64,000 bases of DNA from NCBI RefSeq assembly GCF_018139145.2, contig NC_059471.1, positions 98,644,914 through 98,708,913 on the forward strand. The letters run 5' to 3'. Every line of letters begins with the position of its first letter. Position 1 is the first letter of the stretch. Below the pieces are notes generated by a model. That model was given only the letters and a program-made list of their open reading frames with translations. It did not search any database and was not told where the DNA came from. Origin of the DNA: Gymnogyps californianus (taxonomy: Eukaryota; Chordata; Aves; Accipitriformes; Cathartidae). The translations under genes and the position numbers were made by a program. This document shows, one piece after another, positions 1 through 61,199 of the stretch.

Positions 1-119
1 TGGGATTTCAACCGCAATTTGTAAGGAACGTAGAAAGGACTGAGGCATTGGCTTCTTCCCCTTGGCAAAGTACTTTGTTCTTCATTTTGTTTAAGTCCCA
101 GGTTTCACGATCAAGTTTC
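1..119 (-). other. BACE2: BACE2 3' UTR, proximal part (truncated by window edge)
   Basis: This sequence follows the TGA stop at 122..120 on the minus strand. No AATAAA or ATTAAA is seen on the minus strand here, so the polyadenylation site must lie beyond the window start. Assignment to the UTR rests only on its position directly after the stop codon in the last coding exon. Confidence 0.85.
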
Positions 120-48852
<48,733 letters not shown>

Positions 48853-48882
48853 CCCGGCAGCAGCGCGGGGGCCGGAGGGAGC

Positions 48883-49029
48883 TTATCCAACTGCAGCGGC
48901 TCCGGACGGAGGCAGCGGCCGCCTGGCTGCCAGACTGGAGCAGCCGGGGGGTGGGAGGAGGAGGAGGAGGAGGAGGAGGAGGAGGAGGAGGAGGAAGAAG
49001 GGAGCGGCTTCCCCACGCCCCGGCTTCAT
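48883..49029 (-). other. Possible upstream ORF in the BACE2 5' leader (48 codons)
   Basis: An ATG at 49029 opens a reading frame that ends at TAA 48885..48883, 30 nt before the BACE2 ATG and in the same frame. Its middle part is 13 consecutive leucine codons (CTC) read from the GGA repeat, so the peptide would be strongly hydrophobic. The context is moderate (G at -3). It matters only if transcription starts upstream of 49029, which is not shown by the sequence. Confidence 0.4.
48954..48995 (+). repeat. (GGA)14 microsatellite in BACE2 5' leader
   Basis: Fourteen perfect GGA units followed by AGA-type variants. This is a polypurine tract on the plus strand and (TCC)n on the transcript strand. 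It lies about 100 nt upstream of the BACE2 start codon. Tracts of this kind are length-variable and can form triplex structures. Confidence 0.95.
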
Positions 49030-49066
49030 CTCCCCCTCCCCCGAACCGAGCTCCTCCTCGCGTTTC

Positions 49067-49138
49067 TCCCGTACGGCCCCCGGGCAGCCGGAGCGGCCGG
49101 GGCTCCGGCCGCTCCGGCTGCCCGGGGGCCGTACGGGA
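49067..49138. repeat. Perfect inverted repeat, 34-bp arms, 4-nt loop
   Basis: Arms 49067-49100 and 49105-49138 are exact reverse complements with only GGCT between them; I checked every pair. The stem is GC-rich. It lies about 215 nt upstream of the BACE2 ATG and inside the CpG island. Confidence 0.97.
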
Positions 49139-49620
49139 AAGTTGCTCCGGCCCGGTGCCCGCGGGAGAAACTTCTCGGCTCAGCTCAGCCCAGCCCGTAG
49201 CCCCGCTAACGGAGCGTGACGGCACGGTGGGGGAGAAAAGTTTCCGAAAGCCTTAAAGGGAGAGCGGCGGGGTAGGCGAGCGGAGATCCGCGCCGGGGGA
49301 GGCGGCGGGAGCGACCGGGGCTCCGGTACCCTCCCGGTGTGGTGACGGCTCGACCCTCACCGCCGGGGGGGCTCCGGCAGCCTCCCTGGGGTGCTGCCTG
49401 CCTCAGGACCCCGCGGGAGCGGAGGCTGTGGCCGGGCAGGGGGTGGAGGAGGAGGAGGAGGTGGGAGTGCGAAGCCGGGTGCGGGGCTGCTCGGGGATGC
49501 GGGTGCGTCTTCCGCACGGGTGTCCGTGGCAGTGTGTGCCTGTGGCGCGGGTGACAGCGGCCGCGTTTCACAGCGGCGTCGTCTGATGTGGGGAGCGGGC
49601 GTGTGTGTGTGTGTGGAAAT

Positions 49621-52100
49621 TCAGCTGCTGTACTAATAAGAGCGAGGCATGAAAGACGTCCGCTTGTGAGAAAGCCGGCGAGGCTTTAAATGTCTTCATC
49701 ATGCACGGAATTAATAACAGCAGTCAAATGCGGCCTTTCGAAAGATGGCAACACTTAGGACGGAATTAGTCTCTACACCTCCGGAGTAATGACAGTGCCA
49801 GATAGGTCACTGGATGGAGCAGATAGTCCAAAAGCCTTGAAAAATAACACTGGGCAAGTCTAAGCAGAGTCACTTTGTGTTTGTTTCTGACCCTTCCCCC
49901 ACATCCTCTGTAGCAGATAAAGTTGAAAAATATCCAGCCTAAGTCATGCATACTCTGGGTATCCTCTGACCAGTTTCCTGTGCTAGGTAAGCACCTGGTC
50001 TGTCCTTGTGTGTAAATCTGCTCCAGGCTGCATGGACTGAGATCCCTCCCCTGCCATAGTAAACAGCAAGGGCTCCCTCCCTTCCTCCTTCTTCGAGAGG
50101 GATTTCCAGGTGTTTCACAGGTATTAAATGAAGTTTCACTAGGAGGTAGACAGTAGTAGTGTTCATTTGCAGGAAGGCTGAGCAGACTATTTGCTGGAGG
50201 GGGACTCAGGTGAGGCTGTTATTCGTAGCCATTTCCAGAGGTGCTTGCAGAGGATAATCCTTAAAAAGAAAATTGGAGCCCACCTGCCCTTGCTGAAGGA
50301 AAAAAGGTGTTTTCACTTTTTTCATTGACGTTTTCAGTACTCTGGTTCTCTGTCGCTTAAAATCTGGAGCCCTCGCTCTCACTTTGTAGCTCCTCCTTAG
50401 ATCGGTTCAGTGCCTCTGGTGCAGTTGAGCCTTTTCCCCTGCATCCACAGCAGGAGGGGGATGCGGTCCCTGTCCCTGCTGCCCACAGAGCTCTCTGCAG
50501 GAGGAGGAAAGCGCTGTAGTGCTCTTAACCTTGCTTTGCCGCACCTGGGAAGGTGGGAAGCCTGCAAGTGGCTTGGCCTGGCTGGGGACTTGGGCAGAGG
50601 GCATAGATGAAGTTTGTGCTCAGGAGGTGATTTTACGTGTGGGAAACTCCACATCTCAGTAAAAGGTGAGATTGCACAAACTTTCCCTGCTGCAGGAAGC
50701 TTTCTCTTTGCCTGACAAGTAGGAATGTGAAATATTGCAGTCCCGGTATGTCTAGTCTCACCTGCTCTAGACAGAGCTGGAAAATGCCGCTCTAGGCTGA
50801 TGGCAGCTGAACACCTGAGGGAGTGGCAGCGTGGCTCTCACAAAGAGATTATCATCTCCAGGGTGCTACAGTAATGGCTTTTTCTAATGTAGCTGGGATA
50901 GTGACAGGTTATACTGTAAGGCCTATCTAGTGGGAGCTGAAGCTGAAGGGGAATTAAAATGCTTAGGGCTCTTCATGGGTGAGCTGAAAACTGGAGAAAT
51001 GCCCCCACCCCTTTGAAAAAGGAAATGTGAAAAGTAATCAGGAGTATAATTGAACACCCCCTCAGAGTGGTAGCGATGTGTTTATAACAGTCAGCAGCTA
51101 TATACATTTTGTTTTAATTCTTTTACAGTACAGTAAGTCTTCCCCCTTGCCACTGTTGCTAAGATACGTTACCATACTTCTGGGTAAAGCAATCCCAGTC
51201 AAAAGAAGTATATAGTTTTTGAAGTATAGAAGATGTAGCATAGCCTTCAAGTGTTCAAGAGAAAACTTGTCTTTTTTCATACTGTTTGTTAAAAGTTCTT
51301 CTTGTCCTGTTTTCCACAGACCTAGATAAGTCTTGTAGTAAATGCGTATCAGACAGCTGCTGCATATGAAATGGTGTATGCGTAACCTTTCTGTCCTCCC
51401 ATCACATCGTCACAGCAGGGCTCGTGTTCATGCAATAGCGTGTTGTGAGGTTTCTGCCTTGCCTCTCTGCTCCTTTATTTACCTAAGTATCTGATAAGGC
51501 TTAGACTGTGCCATGTGCAGGTGAGTAGTCCCAATGCATTTATGAACAATGGCAGGAACAGGCCTTAAAAGAGCAGTGTAAACAACTGCTTTTGAAAGAA
51601 GGCATTACAAAGTCTTCCCAGAGAGCTGAACATAACGTTCCTTGGAGGGGAAATCATCTGTATGCAATGAATGCCACTACAGTCAATATGCACATTTATT
51701 TCTTTGTGTATCACATACAGAAAATAAATGAAATGCTAGAAATAGACACAAGTGTCTGTACTCCTTGTTTTCTAGAATATTTGGAGAATCTTGTTTTCTG
51801 TATTTTTGTTACTCCACAAATATATTCTTTGAGTAAATAATTAAAAAAAAACCAACTTTAAATAAAGCCCCTGTGAATAGGTCTTTTTAAAAAGTCATTT
51901 GTCTACATATACATTTGCAGGTATATCTTGACTTTGATCCAACTCTGCATTAATTTAATTTGATGGTATTGTGGTCCTTTAAACCTTGAGCCACTTGACA
52001 GTGAATTAACATGTGTCTCTATAACATAACCTTCCACCAGTAGTTACAGAATACAGCACATCATAAAAATGCAACTGCTCTGTGTTACGGACAAGGTATA
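49621..52100. other. Intergenic sequence upstream of BACE2
   Basis: Composition falls back to the local background after the CpG island. No gene, RNA or repeat recognised. By synteny in mammals this side leads towards DSCAM (inference). Confidence 0.6.
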
Positions 52101-52692
52101 TGTCCTGGTTTTGACTGGGATAAAGTTAATTTTCTTCCTAGTAGCTGGTACAGTGTTATGTTTTGGATTTAGTATGAGAATAATGTTGATAACACACTGA
52201 TGCTTTTAGTTGTTGCTAAGTAGTGTTTCTGCTAAGTCAAAGGATTTTTCAGCTTCTCATGCCCAGCCAGCAAGAAGGCTGGAGGGGCACCAGAAGTTGG
52301 GAGGGGACACAGCCAGGACAGCTGACCCAAACTGGCCAAAGAGCTATTCCATACCATAGAAAGTCATGCCCAGTATATAAACTGGGGGGAGTTGGCTGGG
52401 AGGGGTGGATCGCTGCTTGGGAACTGACTGGGCATCGGTCAGCGAGTGGTGAGCAATTGCATTGTGCATCACTTGTTTTGTATTTCTAATTCTTTTATTA
52501 TTATTATTATTATTGTCATTTTATTATTATCATCATTATTGTTTTCTTCCTTTTCTGTCCTATTAAACTGTCTTTATCTCAACCCACGAGTTTTACTTTT
52601 TTTTTCTGATTCTCTCCCCCATCCCACTGGGTAGGAGAAGTGAGCGAGTGGCTGCGTGGTGCTTAGTTGTCAGCTGGGGTTAAACCACAGCA
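52101..52692 (+). mobile_element. Solo LTR of an endogenous retrovirus (copy 3)
   Basis: 592 bp, plus orientation, about 3.2 kb upstream of the BACE2 start. It starts TGTCCTGG and ends ACCACAGCA. It has a TATATAAA box near 52375 and an ATTATT-rich tract at about 52497-52545. Both flanks read GTATA, a perfect 5-bp target duplication. Same family as the copies at 21 and 37 kb. No retroviral genes remain. Confidence 0.92.
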
Positions 52693-55600
52693 GTATATTA
52701 ACTAAGTCAGAAGGACAGTTGCTATACAGAGATGTTAAATCAGGACTGTTGAGAAAACAAGCAGGAATGGAGAAGGCGGCTGAAGATGCTGAGGAAGTGC
52801 TGGAGCTGATATGAGCAGAGGAACTCTGGATGGCTAAAAAGAGATCCTCTCCTTCCAAAAGAGGAAGCTGTTAGGGGACTGCTCAGACCAAAGCAGCTCT
52901 TTGCTGTGCATCTGAAGAAGTTTGGCTGACCTGTGCTATCATTATGCAATGATAAGGGCAGATGGACACAAAATAAAGACTTCTGTTCTAAAATTGCTTT
53001 GTCTACTTTCTGTGTTCCTACTGTTAGCATAATCAATACTTCAGTTTTAAGAAGACTGATCGCTCTTTACTGCTAATTGCACACTGGTACTGAAGGAAAC
53101 CCAGCTGGACCTGCAGTGTACAAACAGTTAATTTGCAGAATGCGGTAGCCTTTGGAGAGGGGAGTTTTTGTTCTTCCTGGACCTGACTGGGAAATGGTCT
53201 TCTCTGTCTGTGGTCGTCTTGCAATCAGCTTTTTCATGTTTTGGGCCTAATCCAGTGAAATGTTTCTGGTAAATGACAGAACAGTGAACAATCAAGCGGC
53301 AGCAGAGGCCACAAGATTTGGCTCTGTTGCGTCTCTGCCAAGGCAGTATGCCTTCGAAGGCAACGAACAAACCAGCTGCCCTGTAGGACGAGAGGTGTGC
53401 CACCCAGGAGAGCTATTGTAGTGGTACTGCTAGGGCTTAGTGACATCTCCTATGCCAAAGTGAGGGCATGGACAGTTCTGGGGCTTGTTTAAGGACTGAG
53501 CATATGCACCATGTATAGAGCTCATCCAAATTGAATCTTGTGGCTGGAGAATACATGGTTGGGGATGTAGGTGCAAATGTTTAGCGCCCTTCACCTCTTT
53601 ACTCTGGGTAGAGAATCTGTGGGTAGGGGTGTCTTCTTTGATCACTGTCTGTGCAATTAGTTTTCTGAATGATGATATATCCCTTTGGCTACAGTTGAAC
53701 GTGTAAGATGTTGAAGATCCAGCTGTCTTCTGTCAAAGTTCCATTTACAAACCAGCAAAACATCATCCTTAGTTGCTGCTGAAGGCATGTAATCACCGGT
53801 GGAGCCTGGCTGAGCTGATCTCAAAAGTCATCCCAAGACTTTGTTTTGTGGTAGAGGCTGTCACCCAGTTGTGTGCTGAGGCCCCTATGTTGCATCTTCT
53901 TCCCTGGAGCAAGGTCCTCCACCCCAGCAAGATTTCACAGGATGTGAGCTTCTCTCCGTTTGGAGCTTGAAGCCCTTTCTCCTATAGAAATCTCCATGCC
54001 CCAAAATGTTTTCTTCTCCCCTGGGTCTTCAGGGGAGACACATACACAACACCCTCTCCTCTGTCCCACCTCATCCCTTTTTCTCTGACAAAGTGGTGTG
54101 TCACCAATCAAAGGGAAGAGATGCAAAAACCAGCTTGTTTTCTGCTTGTCCCAGCATGAGAGCAGAGGGGCTGTGCAGAAGCCACCATCCCTCCTTTGTG
54201 GAAAGGAGTAGGAGCAAGGGAAGGGAAGGCAGAAACACAGCTGCAGGCCCAAGTGACTCAAAGTAAGGCTTGCTCAGGCCCCGTAGGCTCAAAGGGCAGC
54301 ACAGAGCAGAGGTCAAGATTAGGGTCATGGACATCCTGGTACTACAGTGCTGTCAATACATTTGGTATTGTGTTTGTTTTGTCTGTTTTTTATCACCTTT
54401 TGTTTGAATCTTGCTGGCGATGGGCCTGGTGTAGCTCATTGCGATCTGGGAGAGTGGCCGTTTGAGCTTCTGCCCCGCATCTGAGGCAGCCTGCAGATTT
54501 CTTGATGAATGCATTGACCACTCTCAGAAAAGTGTTATTTCTCCTCAGAAAGCTCTGCAGGCTTCCTCAACTCTATTCTCTAGCTGGCACCATGGGAAAA
54601 ATAATTTGTGGGTTAGACCTTAAAATGATCCAGTATCGGCCCTCTGAATCCAGACCTTCCTACACCACAAACAGCAATGGTTATAAATTTATAAACTATG
54701 AAAAATTAAACATGCAGTGAACTATATCAGCACTTTAAAAACAACACATTCAGAGTTGGCACATACTGCTGAGATTACTCAGATACTTTCATAAACGTGT
54801 GGGGCTGCAATCGACTTACCCAGCACTGGTAGACTATTCATTTATTGTTAATAGTAAGAGTAGTAGGAATTGCTTGTTAGTGGATGTTCAGGAAACTAGT
54901 CAGCTTGGTCAAGACTTTTCAGAACTGCTTAGACCTCCACAATGTTTACTGGGAAGTGGAGGACATGGGATAGAGAGTCCTTCTGGAAGTCCAGGCACTA
55001 GTTGCTTTGGGGAGGTAAATGCATGGAGTACGGTTCTGTTCCAATCCACCTGTGTGCCAGATGTTCAACAAGGAGGTTACAGGCATGCTCCTGGCTGCAC
55101 CTCACTTAAAAGCTACAATCAGGAATGTTTTTTAAATAAGTTTGCCATTTAATAGAGCTGTGGGTCTATATTTATGCCCATTCTTGGAGAGACTGAGGAA
55201 TTTTGTGATGGACCACATTGTCTGAACAGCCAGCCTTAAGTTGGGAAGTTGCTGGCTGTCTTCATTTTCTTTGTGGTAGTCTGCATAACCACTTCTGTCT
55301 GGAAAGTTCAAGAAATGAAGGATCTCAGGCATGGCAAAATTAGTTCCTGCAGCCTGTCTTTATAACTTGGTTTTTTTTTTTTTTGGTCCACCTTTCTTTA
55401 TCACCCTGATGCTGACCATCACAGAGCCTCTGAAGACTGGATGCAGCAGGTATGTTTTGCCGCAATCTATAAAGATCTGCAGTTCCCTTAACTGCAGTGG
55501 GTTCCTCAACTCAGTGACTGCCAGCTGGACATAGAGCTTCCTTCCTTCCTTCCTTTCCTCTCCTCCTGGACCAGTAGATTTCTGGATTCTAGTTTAGATA

Positions 55601-58600
55601 TCCTGCTGTAGTAAATAAAATCTGAAATGCCTAAGGCTGAGCGTGAACCACAGACTTCAATATAATATAGTTTATATTATATTATTGTCTGAGTGACACT
55701 TGGATGAAGGAGAATTTGGAATGACAACCTAGGTACATGTAATTAATAGGGTTAGTTAAAGATTTTTTAAAAATCTTTTTTATTTTGATAAAAGATTATT
55801 TACAGTCTGACAATGAGGTCTTTATTTTTTATTTTTGGCTTTTTTGTCTTGAAATGATACTTTGTTTATAAATTTTGACTTTTTTTGGTCTTCATCCCAC
55901 TGGAAACAAAATTATTACACTGGTCCCAGTGACCTTGATCTAACTAACCTATTCTGTATCCCATTTCTTTCTAATAAAAAACCAGCCCAAAACTTGAGCT
56001 CTGTTTTTCCAGAATTCTTAGAAAGATTGAAGTTTTTCTATTCATGCACATAAAGATAAACATGTGCATGAAAAATGAGTATGTTACTAGCAAAGCAGTC
56101 CACAATCACTGAAATATTCTTGGCATCTAAGCCATGGGGAAAACCCAGTGCATCTAGGAGAGGTTTGCAGCTATTAGCTTTGTAAAATAAGGTCTTGTTG
56201 TTATCCTTCTGGGCCTCTGGACGCCCCTGAAATGCTTTATTGGGGCTAGAGAAAGGTGAAATGGAATCGTGTTTTACAGAATGAACTCCAGTGGCAACTG
56301 TAATGCTAGTTCATGATGTACCAGGGTATATTTAGCCTTTTGAGTATTTGTGCTAATGATAAGCCCCAAATGCTACTTAAAACTCACACATACTTTAAAA
56401 AACTGATATTGAACTGTTTTCAGCTGTGAATGTTGGACTTTCTGCAGGATAGAGCTAAAAAAATGGTTGTAGGTGCTTTAAGGTTAAATAAGTCAATTAG
56501 TAAAAGGACTGTTATCCTACAGTCACCTAGTAATGACAGTAGATGAAATGGTCCAGATAAAATATGTCCTAAGGCACAACACTCTGATCCCTTTCTAAAA
56601 AAATGAGAAAGATCTGTAATCTTAGAAAGTTTGATTACATTATTAATGTGTGAAATGTTACCTGCCTTTGCACTTCAATTTTTCTCTGTCTTTACAATAG
56701 TTCATTATTCCTCATCAGATACAGGCTTATAGGTCTTCTCATAATTTGTCTCCTGCCGTTTGTTTCAAGTATCCAACAATGAGAATAATTATGCTTGCCT
56801 TTTGGTATTCTTTGTTTTCAGGAAACAATGCATCAGGGAGGCTGTTTCAGAGATGCAGACTCTCGCAGGCAGTCAGCCAAAAGAGGCAGAAGTCTGAAAA
56901 TGGAGCTTAAAAAACTTCAGGTGATTCTTCCCTCATTTGTAATTGTAGAGCCCACTGAAGTAAGCTGGATTGATTTGCTGCTTCTAAGGGCAAGATCTAG
57001 CCATTTTACTTCAATTTTTCTTTCTTTCTTAATAGTTTATACTATTTCTTATGTTGGGCATCAGAAATGTATTACTTGGAGCTGGTTGCATGACTTCTGG
57101 TTGATAATGCCCAGAACCTCAAATTAGAGAAGCTTATAACTTTGCTAAACTTAGAGGCCGAAGTTTTTTGGGCTGCAGGTCTGCCAGAGACTCATCCTAT
57201 TTTCTGCAAGTTTCTGTTCCTGGCCCTTCTGAGAAACACACTGGAGAAAAGCATATTGTTCTGCAGCTTAAAAAAAAATCAGTCCATTTGGGGGTATTTC
57301 TGTGTGAGAAGCAGATCTGTAATGTCCAGGTACTAGAAAAAAAACTCAAAGGGAAGTTGCCTATCTGTGAGGTATATCTCTTCTATTGTTTTCATAAAAC
57401 CAAATCGGAGCGTAGTCATAGTTATTATCCTATGAAAAATCAGTTTACACGTGCTCGGTGGCTACCCATCTAGCAGCTAATTTCTTCCAAGGGCCCCTCT
57501 TACACTGAACACATTCCATCTCTTTGTTGGTCTTCACCTTCAGGCTGGAGAGCACTTTTTGGTCGTGGTGCGGGGCTTGGTAAGACTTTCTGTGGAGTTA
57601 CTGCTCTTGGGTGCTGCAGTGCTCGATACAGGGACAGAGATCACAGAAGTGACAATAGGCCTCTCAGGAGAGTGCAGGAGGAGAAGACAGCTTCCACACT
57701 GAAATGGAGCAGGACTTGGCCTGGCGTGCACAGGGGTGTGGATGGAAGAGCTCTGACAGCGCAAAGAGAAATGGACCCGCACAGTGGCATGACTTGGAGG
57801 TAGAAAAGGGGTAATTATGTTGGAATGACAGGAACAGGCTATTGGCACAGAGCAGAAGAGCCCATGGTAACTTTAAAACACTTCTTACCAAATGAGGATA
57901 TGAGTGCATGAATCCAATATTCCTCAGATGAAGTGGTTTGTTAACTAATTAAGATTTCCCCAAAAGGAATCTGTTCTGTCTTTTTTTGAGAGCAGCTAGA
58001 CCTTCTGGATTCTTACAGGCATGTCATTGCTTTTTCCTTCATAGTCTCTCTCTGCTGGATGAGTTTATTGACTGCATTTTAATACCTTCTGAAGAACCAC
58101 ACAAAAAAACCTTCACGGTGCTCTGGTCTCCATGGCAAAGGTTCAGCTGCTATTGCTTTTGAATATGAATTTCAGATATAGTACTGATAATCCTATTAGT
58201 CTGTCTAGGAAACAAAAAAATGAGAAATAGATGTTGACTCAATGTTGGACGTAATCTCCTTTATTAGACTTGTATGAGAATACATGTTTCAAAGAGAAAA
58301 ACATTCAAGAATGGCAGTTTCGTCTTTCTAGGGTCTCATATAGGCTGAAGTGCCATATTTTGACCATATAAAAGGATTGAGTAAGTTTTTGGTTACCTTA
58401 TATTAGCAATAACCTTATGCATCTCCTGTATTCTATTAACACCTGGGTAAATGTTATCCATTTACAACAAAAGAGAGCTAAAACATGCAGTTTGGGTTCA
58501 CTCCACCATGTATAAGCAGACTCTGCTTTAAATAGTTCAAAATAACCATTTGGATTTGAAGGAAAGTTGGCAGCGATGCTTTCTGCTAGGTGACCTTTGC

Positions 58601-61199
58601 AAATGCGTCTGCTGCTGCTACATGTAGTACCTAAGAAGATGGTGTTTACTGTACTGGTTCTCTCCTGGGAGCTGGGAAAGAGGACACAGCAGCTCTTTGA
58701 GGCTTGGCAGAAGATAATCAGAGATGTCACTCCCCCCTCCATTCCTGCCAAATACAATTAGAACTTTTGCCGGGGAGAAAATCATTTAGGGGTTGCACTT
58801 AAATCTTAGAAAGGAATCTAAGACACATGTGAAATACTTCATTTTCAGCAGCTGATGCTGCAAACAGAATGTAGATACCAGTAATAGAGTAGAATTTGTT
58901 TTTCTTGCAATGAATACAAGGTATAAAGTGTTTATTGACTTAAAAAGAAAAACTGAACAAACAGAATAAAGAAGAAAGCATGCATGGCTGCTTTGAAGGA
59001 AAGAATGTTTTTATTTCATACTTTGAAGAAATTGTTCAAGTAGTTCAGCCGTGTAAAAATGTGACCCCTCTAATGCTGCCAAGGGCAGTGAGATCAGGGA
59101 TAATCTGCTGAGGAAATGCAGCTCACACAAGCCAAAAGGAGAGTTTTAAACTTACAACACCAGTTTTTCCAAGAGTGGAGCATGTGCAGAAGGGGAGACT
59201 TGTACTGTTCTTTGCTTGCTGAAGAATCCCATTACCTGTTTTGAGGAACCTTCTCTCCGCTCTTTGCTGTAGATGCATGTGGATGTGAGGGACAATCTGA
59301 CATATCTTCTCCCTCCGTACTCCCTTTTCTTCCTAGTTAAAAGCTCCATAGAAGAGTAAAGCGGCTTTAGGAAAACTATATAAAAGTTACATTTCATCTT
59401 GCATTATTCTTCTTCCAAAAGAATTGCAGGATAACTGCCAGAAAAAGTGTAGACCAAATTGGTACATTGCAGCATCATTACATGGTGATATGGAAATCAA
59501 TGCTCTCATCATTGCTGTGGTAATGGGTGATGTGCACATGCCAGCCTTATCATGATCCTGAGGATGTGCAAGTTATTATTCATATTAGTGTGGTACTGTA
59601 GGGCAGTACGCTGCTGCATACACCCTCTGACTCCCAGTTTCCGCTGTAAAATTTAGGCAGTGCTTCCTCTACATAATAGAAGTGGGGAGGAAGAAGAATG
59701 GAGGGAGACCATTTCCTCCTTACCTGTCCCTTGCAGATCAGTGTTGCCAGGTCTGTGTGGTTCTGTGAATACCGAAGGGAAGTGTCTGAAAGAAGGGTTC
59801 TGTTGCATAGGTAGTCCTAGGGTCCTCACATCAGCTTGAGATGGATGAAGTCTCATAGAGCAGGTCTTTCTAATTAGAGAGAGAGAGAGATACCCCCTCC
59901 AACACACCGCTTCTCCTAAAATGTCATTGACTTCTTGTCTTTGGAATATTATAATATCTCTTTTTGGTATCCCTGTTGTGAAAAACTCCAGTGAAATTGC
60001 TCAGTAGTCCCTCACAGTTCCAAATATAAGGTCCTATTTAGAACAGTCTGCTTCAGAGGGTCCTGACCCCCAAGTGGTTTTCTGTGAGATGTGGAGGTAC
60101 CCTCTGACCATGCCTAGGTTTGTGCTTCCAGGCTTGCTGTCTGGATGGACGGTGAATCTGGTCTTCATGATGACTTTTCCTAGGGCAGTGTGGGCATACA
60201 TATTAAGTGGTATAGAGTATTAAATGAATTTTTGTTTATGCTTTTCAAGTGATAATGTGTAATACCAGTTGGTCACATGACAAGCTTGGTGAAAATGTAT
60301 TTACTACTGTTTGTGAAGAACTAGTACACTACAATAAGGTCATCATAGTAAAGCTCAAAGGCAGGATTTGGGTGATGTGATAATTAACTCATGGAGCACC
60401 CACTGAATAGTGAGGATAAAAGGTAATCTTGAATAGCTGTCCATTTAGTGATTGCTGCCCACCTTGTGAGCTCAATGCGGAAGAAGTCCTGCAGAAAAAA
60501 AATGAATGTGATGATAATGATGCTAAATAATAATTAGTAAAAAGGGAGGGAGCCTGAGAGAAAGCTATACCAACAACTTTAGTTCTGACTTTAGCTTAGT
60601 GCTTGTCTATGTATCCTTTATGTTCTTTTGAAGTAGTTCTGGTATACACATGCCCACACACCCTCTTTGCAAACCCCTGTTGCCCAAAGAATAATTCTCA
60701 AGTTTTAAGGGTGGGCAAGGGGGAAGCTCCCTTTGTACTTAGGAACATGAAGTGATTCTGTCAGTTTTTTCCCCCTGGGGAGGTCTGAGTCAGTGAAAAC
60801 ATAGGATTATAGTGGAATGTCTCTTCTGTGTAGTTTTGACTCTTACAAGTATACTCTTACTGTAACTTCTTTTGGCTGTAGTCACTCAGCACTTCCATTC
60901 TCTTGTTTTCGAACTCTTCCCTGGAGCTGTTTGTGCTACAGCTGAAGTCTATAAGGTCAAAATATCAATTTTCTTGAGTGGGCAGTGATGGTATACCTAT
61001 TGTAGCAGAGAAAAATGGTGGTGCTATACTTCTCTGCACCTCAGGCTTTGTTCCTTCACCCTGCTGTATGACTGCTTTGCCCCTTCTGGGCAGACAAACC
61101 CCAGACACAGGTTAGTGGAATTCACTAAGTTAGGAACGCACCGAGTTAGAAAGACATTCTGCAGGAAAGAAATGTAACCTCAATGATAATCCTCAAGCA
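52693..61199. other. Intergenic sequence, no gene recognised
   Basis: About 8.5 kb of mostly unique sequence. I note a (TTCC)n patch near 55537-55556, an AT palindrome at 55659-55683 and an AG run near 59876-59890. The open frames here are short and unlike known proteins. Confidence 0.55.

Noticed and set aside
57540..57909. Minus-strand 102-codon frame rich in Ser, Pro and Thr in the intergenic region
   Set aside because: No start context, splice signal or known family; composition alone is not evidence of a gene.
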